Shown piece after piece: positions 12,801 to 27,800 of a stretch of 64,000 nt of DNA. This stretch comes from Hoplostethus atlanticus. Taxonomy: Eukaryota; Chordata; Actinopteri; Trachichthyiformes; Trachichthyidae. The notes under the pieces were generated by a model, which was not told the DNA's origin, searched no databases, and saw only the letters and a list, made by a program, of their open reading frames with translations. Positions within the stretch are counted from its first letter, which is position 1. Each line of letters opens with the position of its first letter. Location of the stretch: the NCBI GenBank assembly GCA_034670405.1, contig JAXDDX010000049.1, positions 2,108,001 to 2,172,000 on the forward strand, read 5' to 3'. Made by a program: the position numbers and the translations under genes.

Positions 12801-15800
12801 GCAGTCAGAATCTCTCTCTCTCTCTCTCCCTCTTTCTCTCACACACACTCACACGTCCTAACTCACCCATCCCTTGGACCTCAGATGGGCTGCTGTTACG
12901 AACAGATAAAGATCTGTAGCCATCAGTAACTTGAGAATTGCCAATAACTGCGTTTTGTGTTTGTGCGTGCGTATGTGTTTTTCTGATGAGAATATTTTTG
13001 ACTCAACATTTAGTTTGAATGCCTCTCAACCAACATTTCATTCAACTTAATTCAATGTTTGTTCATTCAAAATAAATATCTACATTTGTAATTAGTGCTT
13101 GTCTGTACTCACTGCAGGAGGTTGATGGGGAGGAAAGGGTTGAAATTATCCAGGCCGTCTGCCTGCAGAGCTGTCAGCAGAGACGCAGTTAAGTCATTAG
13201 TAGAGGATGAGGCAGAAGCTCCATTTGATTGGCCAAAGATGGCAGTGCCCTCTGAACCTGTGCTGTAGAGGGAGAGAGAGCTGGAGGACTTGGATATGGG
13301 CTGAGAAGATGAGTGGTGGCCCGACTCTGTAAGGATGAGATAGGAAAGGAGATACAGTTACAACATTTACATCACACGCATTTCTAAACCTATAATGTGT
13401 CTCAAAGCCAAACAGTACAGGCATACTAAGAAAATCTTTACTTAATTATAACCCTGAATGGAAACCCAACAAACTAACTAAGTTAGCAACCAAGGAATCC
13501 TCAATCTAAACCAAAAAGGCAGCTACCTTTCCGTTCTTTGGCTCCTTTGTCTTCTTGCAGCCTGCTGAGCGCTCCTTTGTAGATCATGACCTGGGCCCTC
13601 TCCAGGTCAGCAAGAGACACGCTCTGTTTGATGGGACAGGACCTGACTGCCCATTTCACCATGCTCCGCACCACATACTGCAATACTGACCTCAGTTCAG
13701 CACTCTCATCCCCTGATGTGCTGCCTGCCTTGGCCTGGTCAGGATTAGGGCTGGGGCAGGGACTCATGAGGCAGGTGGGAGGGTCATGTTTAGGCACCAC
13801 GAGCAAGTCTGAGAACTTCCCACAGCTAAGAATTGCAGCCAGGGATTTCAAAGCTCCAAGGAGGAGGTAGGAGACCCTGACTGCTCTCAGCTCGAGAGCA
13901 AAGGTGTCTGGTTTGGGGGTCTGTGGACTCTGGGGTAAATGGGGAAGGTGACTTGAGGTCAACTCTTGATGTTCAAATGTCCTCATGGCATCTTTAGGTG
14001 AGGACGGTGAGCGCAAAGGGTGTCTCTCAACCATCTCCTCCTTAAATTCTTTCCTCTCATCCTCCATCAGCCCTCTGTCCTCATCTGACATGACACGGGC
14101 GATGTCTTCATCCAAACAGCGCTCTAACTCACTACAGGGCATGTTCTCCTCTGAGCATCTCTTCTTGGTGGGGGGGTGTTGGCCCTGAGTCCCCTGCTCC
14201 TCCTGCTTCTCCAGAAGCCCCATCAAATAAGTCAGATCTAACAGTACTGTAGGTTTGAGGCCTCTGAGTCGTGTGACGTCAAAACAGGACATGTCACATG
14301 GCTCCAGTGACATGATTGGCGTGTCGCTAGGTGACCAAGAATTCAGGAAGCTTGGTTAGTGGGGAGGATGGCAAGAACCCACAGATACAGCATGGAGAGA
14401 TGACAGGATGAATTCAAGGGAGATTAATTGATTGGAGAATGAAAAAGAGAAAAAAAGGAAAAGGGTTGGAAGAAAGGAATGAAAAGATCAAAACGGTAAA
14501 TTATAAAAAAAAAAGTAAAATGTTCCAAATAAATGGAAAAGACCAATATAAACAGAAAAGGATGATACAGTACAAAACATGAAGGCAAAAAATGAAAACA
14601 AATGTACAACCGAAGTCCATGAGAAACATATTTAAGCAATAGTTTGCTAAGATATTTGAACATATACAGTATAACATAACATATATATGTATTTGTAATA
14701 CCTGACAGAGAGGTCAGCTTCCTCCCACTGAAGCTTGGCCAGAGAGCTTCCCTCCTTCAGCACCCCAAGCAGAATGGCCCTGCGCCCACTGGGCTTGTGC
14801 AGGCACAGTCCGCCGGCCCGGAGCCCACTGTCTACTCCTCCGATCAGGGCCAGGACTGGCCAAACCTCAGTGCACAGGGCAGCCAGTTGGGCCTCTGACA
14901 GGCCAAAATGATGTGCCATTTCCCCTGTGCCATCACTAGCCTGACCTTTCGCTCTCTCCTTCTCTTTCTCCTCAAAAGATCTGTGGCTAAGACCTGTAGG
15001 AGAATGAGAGACAATGAGAACAGTAATAAGTAGTGGTCACTACCAAGCATCATTTGCCTTGATTAGGATAGTGTAGTCTGTAACACACAGTCTGAGTCAA
15101 AGGATTTGTACAGGGATAAAGCAATTTCTTTCACTCCAGAGCTGGCAAATTGTCTTCAAATTGGTTTCCCCAATTTGTTCTTTACACGGACCTTGGTCCA
15201 CCACAACACCCATCAAACCCCAGAATTGTGAACAACAGCTGGAATTATGGTTGTCTGATGTAAGTATTAGATTTTTTTTTTTTACTTTAATCCCACTTTG
15301 CAATAGCATCAGACAAAATGTTCTCCTGCTCTGGCACAGCGTTAGAATAAAGACAATTTAAGTGAGGAGAGAGGTCCGGCTATGTGAGAGTCGGTTAAAC
15401 TTGCCCACATTTGAGCACTGTCCCAACTTGTGTGCCTGACCTGGCTTGAAGCTTCCTAAGTCACACTCTTTCATCAGGGGACCAATGAGCTCGAGGTGGG
15501 TCTGGATGTGCTGGTTGATGTGTGGGGTCCACTGGTCACACTGGTGAAGCCTGCGGAGGAGCTGCACAGTAGCCTCCAGCAGCACGGTGGTACGGGGGCT
15601 GCACAGGGGCTCCCCAGGAAGCAGGTCACTGGGCATGCCTCGCATCTGGAGGTCACACAGCGCCACCTGTGGGGAACACATAGGTGTCCGAGAAGTTTTA
15701 CAGACATTTCAAGCCTCGCCTAACCTCTAATTACATGGGTTGTCACCTTGGTCTCTATGTATGATCAGTGGAACAGAATTTAGTGAAATACCTTCTCTCC

Positions 15801-18800
15801 AGGATTACTGCTGTAGAACAACACACAAGGGTACAGTTCAGTGGCAACCACTCCTTCAAACGCCAATGTTGGCTCCTAGCAGGGGAAGACAATCAGACAA
15901 AGACACACAATTTCATGAGCTTACATGCATCGAGCACAAGGTTTTCTGAAAATAATTGGTTCGTTATTTTTCCGTTATTTTTCATATGATTTCTCTGCAA
16001 CAGTTTGGATATTGGTTAACCTCAATTCTACAGGGCTCTCATGTAGAGTAAACCAAACAACCCTTCATCTTTCATGGAATCCAAGTAAGAGATCCCAGTT
16101 AGGAACAAATGAAGTGATGAATTAATACTGAAAAACAGCTGCGCTTATAGGCACCACCTACACCGCTTTTGAGCCAGGAAAAACCCTACAGCAGTGCATT
16201 GGCTGTACATGTACAGCTGATCACAAAGAGGAACAAAGCCTGCCCAGACAGACCTTGTTGTTCTTAGCAAATGAGATGGTGTGAGCCTCCATGTCTAGGA
16301 TGCAGGTGATGGTGTCACCGTGGGAGAAGGAGGGAAGCGTGCGGACTAGTTCCCCTCCATGGTACAGGCTGCCACTGTAAGCGCGGTACAGCCACATGTC
16401 AGTGGTGGTGTGGTGGTTGTAGTCTCGGATGGGCCAGCGTGAAACGCCAATACATGTTCCCTCATTGCCTTTGTTCTCCTTGGTAATGTAGAACTGAGGA
16501 GAGAGGGAAAGGTTTGTAATATTAGGTAACAGGACTTAAATGATGAAATTAAATCCTTTAGATTAAAGGGTAAGATTTAAACAGTACATTAATATGGCCA
16601 GTTTGACTGGATAAAGAATATGACTAGTTTGATTGAAAGCCATTTCTTCATGATTACTTCTCTGAGTAAGTCTATTCATGAGTCTTTACCTTCCATATGA
16701 AGCAGCCAGAGGTGATGGCAGTGGTCGCGAGGCCATAACCTTTCCCTCCTGAGCCATGGGAGAGGATGTTCCCATTCTCCAAAGAACAGCAGATTAGCTT
16801 GCACGGGTCAAAGGAAAAATCTCCTATAGGGATACATTCATCATTGCTGCCAGGATTCTGGAAAACGCAAGTCAGACAATAAGACTCAAGCTCAAATTTC
16901 GTGCTAATCAGTGAACTATTTCATCTGCTAACGGTGAGAAGAGGTGAGTAAGCACCTGAAATGTAATAAGTGATACATTGAAATTTTACTGCTTATGCTT
17001 GCTGTGCATTTTTACATGATGTGCTGTTGTTAGTAGAAAGTTGGGGTAAAATGCATCATTTCAATTTGATCACACTGTATAATAAATAAATAAAACAAAA
17101 ACAAAAAAGTCATAAATAATTGTAATCAGAATTGGCCCCAAAAATATGACATCCCTACTAAAGTACAGCAAGAGCCCATAATGACTACAGTATTAGGTAT
17201 ATATTGTCAATATTACCCCCGTGTCTGTTTCAGTCGTCTCCTCGCGGTTTTTCTCAGCTAATGGTTCTTCCCACATACAAACAGACAGGAGTCGAAACAG
17301 TTGTTCAACAATCTACAAGGACACAGAGAAAAGGACAATGTTTAATGTACAATTTGCTAAGATAATGCAAGATAATGCTGCATGAAGCGAATGGTGATCA
17401 CACCAGATACTGACTGGGTTTATGATCCAAAACCCTTTTTAGAGGTATCTGTGACCAGATGCATATATGTATCCCCACTCGTGGGATATCCATAGATTAG
17501 TCTGTAATGAATTATTTCAAGTGAATCATTTTCGTTACATAAACTAACTCTTAAAAACGTAAAATCTTTGAAATTGTTGCATGTTGAGTTTATATTTTTT
17601 TCCTCTGTGTACCTGTGAAGTATTGGTAAATCTTACCTGTTGAATTTGAACTGGCTCAGAACAAGCAGGTAACAGTCTTTCTAAAATGTGGAAGGCCAAG
17701 AGTTTGGTTCTAAGGTTCCGGAAGCGTGGAGATCCTGGAAAGATGGTGGTGGTGGTGGTAGAGATGGTGGCGGTGGGAGGACGTTGGAGAGGAAAGGATT
17801 TCATTATATTGCTCTGCATTGTGAATAATACCGGTGCAGAGGTTTCAGTTATTGTATATGGTCTTACCCAAAGAGCACTTGTGGGAGATGATGGCCATGA
17901 GTGGATCAATCCACTTGACAAAGGTAGAGAGCTTTTTGGTCACTCTTAGCGACAGTATACGCCTCAGAAATACCAGAAAGTCTGCAAGCTGAGATTCTAC
18001 CATTTTGCTGCTCTCCATTCCTACATGGAGGAAAAAGATTTTAAAAAGAAGACATACTGTAGCCAAAACAAGTATTTTCGTTCATGACCACATCTGTCAT
18101 GAACGAGAATATCTTATTCTGCTCTTTAATTTCATGCATGGAGAGGACTATGTAAACAGTATTTCAGTGAGGATTAAACTGGTCTTTATATAGCCAGTTT
18201 AACTTTGTCTCACCAACTAGCTTGGCTCTCTTGCTACTGGAATCCAGTTCTGTTCTGTCTGTTTCCTCAGTTGTGACTTTCTCTGCTGCCTGCTGTTGGT
18301 GGAAAGTGCACAGGATACTTTGGAGCTGCTCACACATCACCTCCATTAGTGCATGGGATACATCCATAGGCAGTGCATCCTCATAGGAGCTGAGGGTACA
18401 GGACAATTTGCTATAAAGTGGCAACACAACCATTTGAATAATTCAATCAATTTCATCATGGTAGAACTCATGCACACTCCACTCTACACCCTCACCTTGC
18501 AGCTATGGTCAATATCTGGAGCAGGCGGGCACAAGCTAATTTGACAGCTCCACTCAGTAGCATGGATCCAGACACAGAGGCTGCAAGCCAGCCCTGGTTA
18601 ATCAGTACACTGGTGTTGTCTGTTAGCATCGATAGGATTTCCAGGATGCCGCACTTGATGACCAACACCAGGTCCACTGGCTGGTAACAAAAGTTCAGTG
18701 CAAACACTGTGGCTAGGAGAAGGTGCTGGCAGGAGCCTGGGAGTGATGGAGACAAGATCTCAAGGGGTTACAACTGCAGGCAAGCTGGAAAATAACTGAG

Positions 18801-21800
18801 CTGAACAAAAAAAATCAATAGATTAGAGTAAAAGGTTATTGAAACAAAAGCCTAATATGTTAAATAGATCTGAAACACACTAATCAACAAGCAAACCTGC
18901 ATGTTCTCTTTCCAACAGGACCTTCTGTCTGAGAACACGCACCACCTGCTGGTAGAGGGTGTGGGCCGCAGATTGGAGCTCTCTTTGGGTATCCATGGAT
19001 GCTGACTGGGTGCCAGACTGGATTGAAAGAAAAACAGGGATTGGACACGAATTTACAGTACTAACTAACTAAACAACTATACAGTATATGTATATACTTA
19101 TAACCATTTCATCTGACTAGTCCTGAATTCATTTTAATCCATCCTTTCTTTTCACATTTATTAATTATAAAGGTCATTGTGACAGCTTAGTGGCAAGGTG
19201 TACCATGTAATGCTGCATCTGATAGTTGGCTCCAGAGAGAGAGCCAATGACGGGTATTCCAAGACCAAAACAACCAGAGAGGAACTGCAGTTGTACCGAC
19301 TGCAACAGACCAGGAAAGTGCGGGGATGCAACGGAGCCACTGCTCTTCTCCTCCATCTCTGACAGGAAGGAAGACATTTGACACAAGGCCTCCAGACGCA
19401 CCTGTCAAAAACAAGCAAAGGGACTGGGGTCAAATTACATTATAAAATGGATAGTTACGGTCCTCAGTTTTGATTGGCTGAGTCATGTTCAAAGCCATTG
19501 TAAAATACCAAATTAAGACCTACAGTTGCGAGAAAGTTTGTGAACTTGCATACTGCATAAACGGCTCTTAGGTCTGATCTTCATCTAAGTCATAATAGAT
19601 AAACACAATGTGATTTAACAAATAACACACAAAACTATTACTTCTATATGTTTTTGTTGAACATATTCAAACATGTTCAAACATTAACAGCCTAAGCAGA
19701 AAAAAGTATGGATAATGACTTCAATCAAGGAGGGTAATTGAAGTCAGATGATCCAATCAATGAGATGACATTCAGGTGTGGGTTAGAGGTGCCTTGTGAT
19801 ATACACACCCCATGAGTTTGGTTAACAACAGAATCTGCTCTCCAAAAAAAAGAGATCTTTTAAAGTATAATATGTCCCAGTCAAAGGGAATTTCAGAGGA
19901 CCTCTGGAGAAGAGTTGTTGAGGCTCATAAGGCTACAAAAGCATTTACAAAGACTTGGGCCTCCATCAGTCAGACAGATTATATATAAAAGAAGAAAATT
20001 CAGTGCCATTGCTACTCTTCTTAGGAGTGGGCGTCCAGCAAAGATCACAGCAAGAGCTGCATTATGGTCAAGGTGGTGACAAAGAACCCTAAGGTAACAG
20101 CTAAGGATCTGCAGGCATATCTTTCTTAGGAGTTTAGGGGTCCACAATAAGAAAAACACTAAACAATAAAGACTTGCAAAAGTACACATTTGTATGTTAT
20201 TTGTTAAATCACATTGTGTTCAGACCATATTTTAGGAGCCATTCATACAGGAATGCAGGTAATTCAAAAGAGTTCGCAAACTTTTTGAACTTTTAATTAA
20301 TTGATTTCTTGGCTGCCTGACTAACAATTCATTGGTTGCTTGTAACTTTATTGAAACTAAGAAAATTGCAATACCTCAGCCCTTTGTTGCTGCTGGACTA
20401 TAGCTAGGGTAATGGCCTTGGGGTCTGCCTGAAGGGGTCTTGGGGTCTGCCCCAGCAGTGAAGGGGGGGAGGCCGACAAGTGGATCAGGTTCCCACAGAG
20501 AAAGTGGAACACTTGGTTGAGGATAGGCAAGTTATCGTTGCCACAGCGGGACATGGTGGTGGAGGGGCTGATACACTGGCGCAGTCGCTCCCAAGCATCC
20601 TTCATGATGCCCAGAGAACACAGAGGCAGGCCTAGAGCAGAAAGAAGTAAGGACAAGCATACTTACGAAAAAAAGGGGACTATACTTTTACAGTACTGTG
20701 ACATTGATGAACACTGAAGACAAACTTCTAAAGGCTGTAGGGATGCACACTAAGTTCTCCACACTGATTTTCACTTACGTTACGAAAATTCTGACAACAT
20801 CTTGGGTGGTTTTTTTACCCTGAAAACAATGCTCACTTTCCTACAGCAATAATGATATTTTGACAGACAGAAGATTCAAACATTCACAGTAGGCCGAGAC
20901 AGAAGTGGAATTATTGCATTTCAGCTCGAGCACAAATCTGTATGGTATGACTTATCAAAATACTACCGTGAAACGTATCGTAGTATTTTGTGGGAAACGT
21001 GTTCTACTTACCCATTTTATTCTTGAAAGACCCAGAAGAGTTTTTGGACTGGTCTAACTAAATTAGAAAAAGATGGAATGTTAGCAATTATAAGGTAGGT
21101 TAGTAGGTGTCACACTGTTGTACTATACAGGACTTACCTGTTTTCTACCATCAACTGTCAACTTCAGTTCAGACTTAGGCTTGAGCAGAGATTCTGCTGA
21201 TGATTTCCTGAATGAGGAAGATATGAGCAACAATAAATGTTAATAGACAGTTGACATAAGTACAAACCTGCACACACTCCCTCACACACACACACATTAC
21301 CTGGCTCTGGTGTTCGGCGCCTGCCTATTTTCCCATTCGTTGGGCTCCACCCAAGCAGGCCTAACCCACAGTAGGAGGAACAGACAATGGGACACCACCA
21401 GATAGCATGCAGCAGGGAAACACAGGCCATCCTCTAACCCCCTCCGCTTCTCCCACTGCTGCTCAGGAACAGGCTCCCGCTCTGGGCTGCCAGGGCTCTC
21501 CATGCTGCTGGGGAGGGTGGAAGTGCCGAAGGACTCGTACACCGTCACATTCTGCTGTAGTTGCATGGCCTCCCGGGTGGCCATGAATGACTCTAGTACT
21601 TCTGCAGAGAGGACAAACCATTGGGAGTACGAGATGTTTCTGACAAAGATGATGTGTGTGTGTCTTTCTGTCTGGGTCTGTCCATAATGATACAAAAATA
21701 CCATTACTCAAGCGTCTGGAAAAGTAATAAAAGAGGGGGGGGGGAAAGACGCTGCATGCTTACCTGACAGGTACATACGACTGTTGCCAAATGTGTCCTC

Positions 21801-24800
21801 CTCTGCCATCACTTCCTGGTTGTGTTTTGCTGTGGCACCCGGGGGGACCTGCACCCCCTGGCTACCCTGACCCCCTGCCTGCTGTTCAGGCTCCTTTCCT
21901 GCCTGCTCCACTGAGGTGCCTAGCTCCTGCCTGTCTTCACCAGGGCTTTGTGAAGCCTGAGAGCTCTGTAGTGCCAGAGAGGAGAGATATAAGCTATACA
22001 CACATTAAAAAGGTACCCATTTTCTTCTTTACTTGAATGATGTCTAGGCTGTTTTTAATGTAATGGAACAAGAAAGATAAATACTGGAAGGAAATTTACA
22101 AAGATATACAATTACTAAATGTATCCCTTTGTAAACCCTTACCATAAAGGTGCCTCTTACAGAGAAAATGAATAAGAATGGTTCACCCCCTTAATGTCAT
22201 TTTATTTTACCAATATTCCGATATTTCCCACATATTATGCAGTGTATAATTACTCTGCTCACCCCTGACAAATATAGCCCAGTTAAATAGATTTAATTTA
22301 AATCTATTTAATTATAAAAATGAGGAGTAATTCTAACAACGGTACCTGTTTGGTGGCAGCCAGAGCCTGTGAGGTCCCTGGAGAGTCTTTATGGGCCAAC
22401 AGAGTGCTTCTGATTTTATAGACCATTTCATAGATCTCTATCAGCATCTCACAGGGCCCATATCTGTCTCAGATAGAGTGAAGAAGAGGATAAAAAACCT
22501 GTACAGTACAACTTGATATACAGTTATTCCTTTAATGCAATACTTTTTTAATCTCATCATTCCATCCTTTGGATATTAAGACCAATTAAACAGACAAAAC
22601 TCTCCAAGTCAGTCTATAATACAAATCAAGTAATTTAGTTGCCCAAACTTTTTAGTGTATAAAAATAAAATGCACAAGAGCAGGCATTTCAGTAAAAATT
22701 ATATTTGTGCTACTGACTTGTCCTGCCAACTGGCCTCATCCTGAAGCCCGGTGTGTTTGAGAAGAGCAGCCAGGCTGCAGCGGCAAACAGTCTCCAGCAG
22801 AGAGTCACCTGAAGGGCCTCCACTCTCCCAGTCTGCTCTCACAACAAAACAACACAGCTTAATTATGAACAAATTCAAAGAAAGGCAAAACACATAAAAT
22901 GTGAAAAATATAAATTTACTTTCTAAATAAATTTCACAGTAATTGAATGTGTACAAAAACATAATATTCAAACGTTCCTGCAAAACATCATCAATGTAAA
23001 GCATGGAACATTATAGACTTTCTCTTAAAAATGGGCACACGAATATGCACACATGTAAAGTACCTCTGCTGCAAGCATAGTCCTTCATCTTCCGCCACAG
23101 GCCACTAGCAGGTTCTCTGGAGGAGCCCAGGGCCAGTTCCAGCAAAGTGTTGGACTCCTCACTCAGACTCAGCTCTGCCAGCCTGGCATCATTACTGCCC
23201 AGCAGTACCACCTCTGTCAGCCATGTCATGTCAGAGTCTACAGGACAAACCAATACATAGAATATAGGGGTATAAACTTAAGGGTAAGAATTTGTGTGAA
23301 AGCCCCAAGAGTGAACAGTATATTGTCTTACCCAGCTGGTCAAAGTCCATCTCAAGTCCATTCCTAAGGAGGACATTCGACAGCCAGAACTCTGACTTCC
23401 TCTCTTGGGGTGAAGGCGGTGGTCCCTGCAGCATGCCGCCAAGGCAACGACCAATTGCCAGTGCCACAGACCGCTCCAGGTCTAGAAGCCAAATCCACTT
23501 GCTCTCCTCCTGCTGCTGCTGCTGTTCAAGCAATGTGGTTGCTTCTTCACTTTTATCTGGATAAAAGGATAATACCCACTCTCTGCATCAAGTTGGAAAC
23601 AAGTGTCTTTATTTTCTTCTGTGAGAAGTAACAACCTAAAGTGTAAAAATGTGCCCTCCGCCATTCAAGACCATGAAAGGACCATGAATGTCAGAACAAC
23701 AGTAGTCAGAGTACCACTGACCTGATTTCTTGATTTCCTGGGTCTCCAGTTCTTGTTCCTCCAGCAGGCCTGTGTCTGGCAACAAGCTGTTAAAGTCATT
23801 GAGTTGCTCCAGCAGGGCCAGCAGATGGCTGAGCAAGGGTCGTATCACGCCCAGGGGGAGCAGCAGCAAAGAGTACATCACCTGGCACAACAGACTGCCA
23901 GCCACTGAGCTGTACAACACCACTGGGGAAAGGTGTGGGGAGGAAAGAGGAGTAGATGAGTGAGTCGGTTGGTGTGTGTGTGTGTATGACGTACAGTATA
24001 ATCCATTTGATATTATTTGTATTACCACGCTTTATTTTCTTTTTATCGTGTGAAGCACTTTGTAACTTTGTTTTGATAAGTTCTATAAAATAAAGTTGGT
24101 GTAATATTATTATTATAATTGTTATATGCATATGTACATAAACATATAAACCAGCTCAGAAGACATTAACTTAAACAACTAACTCTAACCGAACAATAAA
24201 AGAAATAGGCTATAATGAGACACACAAGGCAAGATCCATTATTCTTACTGTGTAGCTTGTTGATAATGTGATTGTCCAGGGAACTCTCCTCCAGCAGTAC
24301 GGTGGACCTCCTGAAGGTCTCGGCAGCACAGGGCAGCAGGAGGCTCAGATGCTTGTGAAGCAGTGTTACACTGCTGTCATCCTACAGAACAATGGAATTA
24401 GTGCGAGCATAAATAAAACTGTAAAATATAATAAATTAGGTGTCAGCATAGGACTACTGTGGTCTGTTTCACAGACAAACTTAAAGGAAAGCCTTTTATC
24501 ATTTTGAATAATATACCATACAGATTTTGAAGAGTGAATTCTGTAGTGTACCTCAGGGCTGGAATAGATGTAGCAGTGGGCAAGCAGGTGTTTGTGAAGC
24601 GCAGATAGCAGGTGGTGGAAGTGAGAAGGAGGTTCAGTCTGTCTCTGGCTCTCACTGTACTGTTGCTTGTCACTGTTTTTCTCCAGCTCACCAAACGCCC
24701 GCTCCTGCAGGAGCACACATACAAAAACAGAATGGGTCTTTATGAGAAGGGACATCACGGTAAAGCCAAACGTATCCATTGGCTCTATTGTATTTATTTT

Positions 24801-27800
24801 GACACACATTACTGTAAACATTGTTTATTAGAACAGGTGCATAATGTAGTTAATCCAACTATAATTAGTTGCCCCAAAAACTTGCTCCACTGGGTCAAAA
24901 CAAACTGTCAACTAACCGACCAACAGACACGTCCCTGTGCTGCATTTACAGCAACATTAGTTCCACCTTCCACAGATAATATAAATATTTGGTTATTTTG
25001 GCACATCCCTGATTATTACAATGTGTATTGGGAATTTGTTGTCATCGTTGGTCACAGTGTAATTTTTTATTTATTTATTAGTTTTTGCATAACATCTTTA
25101 AATATTGTGATGTAATTTGAAGGCCAGATCGTCCACCCCCCAGTTGTGATAAACTAGAGGAAATTCCAGCCAACATTCCTTATAACAGGAAAGAAAATGA
25201 TAAACAAGCACATACACACAAGGTCCTCTTTATTCCATACCGTGTAGAATCCTATGCTGAGGAGAAGGGTCCTGAGCAGCACCTCTGCCAAGTGGAGATG
25301 GTCATAGGCCTCGGGAGGGCTGGATGCAGAAGGCGGCCGGACCTGGCATAGTGGGAGGCAGGGGGAATCCCAGGGCCATCAACTCCCCAGAAGAGCTGTA
25401 GCCTAGCAGAGAGGCTACATGGCCCTGCTCCTGGAGGCTATTCAGGACCATGTCTAACTGCAGACGCTTGATAAAAGAAAGAGGAGAAGATGGTTATATT
25501 GACAACAGGTTATACTTAACTGCTAGACAACAAAAATGCATGTCTACATGTACGTAATGGCCAGGAGCACAACAAAAGCCACCTCTCTTTAGGTGCCTGT
25601 CAGCCAGAGTAATTACATAACTGCAAGGTATTTTTTGTGTAGCAAGATTGCAAATCGATCAATTGCATTTCAAGCAAGCAAATTACCATATTCTGTACGC
25701 ATTAACATTATATATATATATACCTGTCCTTTGGAGAGGTTTTCCCAGCTCTCTGGGCCCTGAGGTAGGAGGGAGTGGAGCAGTTCTGTTCTCTCCCTCA
25801 GAGGAGGCAGCAGCAGGGATGCCCCAATGGACAGAGTGTTCATCACTGCCTGAAGATACACACATCACACATAGAAATCTTGGTCTAGAATTTACTGCAA
25901 GCAACTAAAACAAATTAGCAGCTATGGCTCTATGAGCCCAGATTCAATCATGTTGTGGCTTTCCCAACATCATAAGGACCTCAACTCCAAAAATTGTACT
26001 TAAGACAAGAACAAACACCTCAGCAAAAAGACATGACAAGGTAAAAAGTCCATTAATCTTACATTAAACTGATGGGAGGGGAAAAAACAAGGTTTGGAAT
26101 AAATCCGTGAACAAGTAAAGGCATACCAAAAATACACACATCAAATAGGCCAAGTCTGAGAAGGAACAGCCCAAACGTGTGTATCTCAATTTGCATAAGG
26201 CCTGCATAACCTGAATTAGGCCCTATATGAATTATGGCAGCTCAAAGATATTATAAAAAATATTTAATAATGGATAATCTGTTACATTGATTGCTTAGTT
26301 TACCTGTTGTATGGAGTCTGGCACATTGGAGTCTATGAGCCGAAAGAGCAGGTTTCTGAGGGGCCTACCCTGAGCCCCCAAGACTGTGGCACCAGTGCCA
26401 CCAGCATGGGCCAGAGACAAGTGGATGGACAGCAGCTTCATGCACAGCAGAACAAACTGGTGGTGCTCTCTGGGGAATGGACAGAGAGAAAATTGTGGGG
26501 TAAGTGTAAGGAGGGAAAGAGTGAGTGGTTTTCAGTAGAGGCCATATGTCCTCTTATTGCACTGCCTGGCAGCACAGTGAACAGTGAAGTGGAAACAGAT
26601 GAATTTAACTCAATATGTTTACATGTGATTCTAAACTGAATAAACAAGGTGATGAATACAACCTCCTGGTAACTCTGGGTATGTTACCATTAGTGATGGA
26701 GTGCAGTACAGTTATTGTATGGTAACTCTACCTTTTAGATGGGAATGGGGCAGGGGGTAAGTCGTTCCCTATGCCATCACAGTAGCGTTCCAGGAAGTTG
26801 CGTAGGTAGGTGAAGGTGCTCTCTTCCAAGTCCACACAAAAGGGCCTATGCCATGCCACCAGTTGCCTGACAGAACAAAAATTGAATCATTAAATATAAA
26901 ATATTAATATAAAATTTGTGCCAGCACAAATATCAAAACTAGTAACTGCAAGAACGTATGAATGGTGCTGGCCTGATATACTATAAGAAGAAAAATAAGA
27001 AGAAGAAGTATCTCCAATACTGTCAAATTTTTATTTTATTCTTTTTTTGATAGAATTCTGAAATAGGACATACTTCGTCATCAGTGACTGAAATAAATTT
27101 GCAATATATTTTCATGAAAATCAGAAGCGCAGCAATTAAATGGCTAAAAAAGTATTGTTGAGGTGTTACCTGTCTGTTGGAACAGCAGTCCAAGCCAGAC
27201 TGTGGGAAGTGCCAGCGGTGATTTGCTGGATTGACACCCCCTCTAGACCAATCACCTTCTTGGGTTTGGTGATAGGTGTAGATGTGTGGCCCTGCCCACA
27301 CTGACCCATGGTGTTGTTCCCCCAGGCATATACTTCATTCTCTGATGAAAGGTGGGCAGGATGCAGGGGAGAAAGGAACACATTTAAGGGCATAATTTTC
27401 AAATGCCATCTACAAACTACTACTAAGATTTTTTTTCTACTAAAAAAAATCTAACAATAATTCACACATCTCAGGATGCAGGTTAGGAAGCTATTGTTAA
27501 TTAAGTATTAAGTATCTCTGGTAGGCTGTTAATGGTGTCTTACCATGGGACAGAGCCAGACAGTGGCTGTCTCCACAGGAGATATCAATGATCTTGGTGA
27601 CACTCAGGTCCTCTATGAACCTGGGCCTTAGAGAAGTGGTCTCAGAGGAGCCACATCCTAGGCATGAGCCACATCCCCATGCAAACACCTAAGGAGAGAA
27701 GGATGAAAGGATGTCTTTAAAAGGCAAGTCCCGTAAGGTTTGTGTGTGTCTGTGTGTGTGTATGTGTTGTGAAAGTATAACACAATTGGTCATAATTGTT

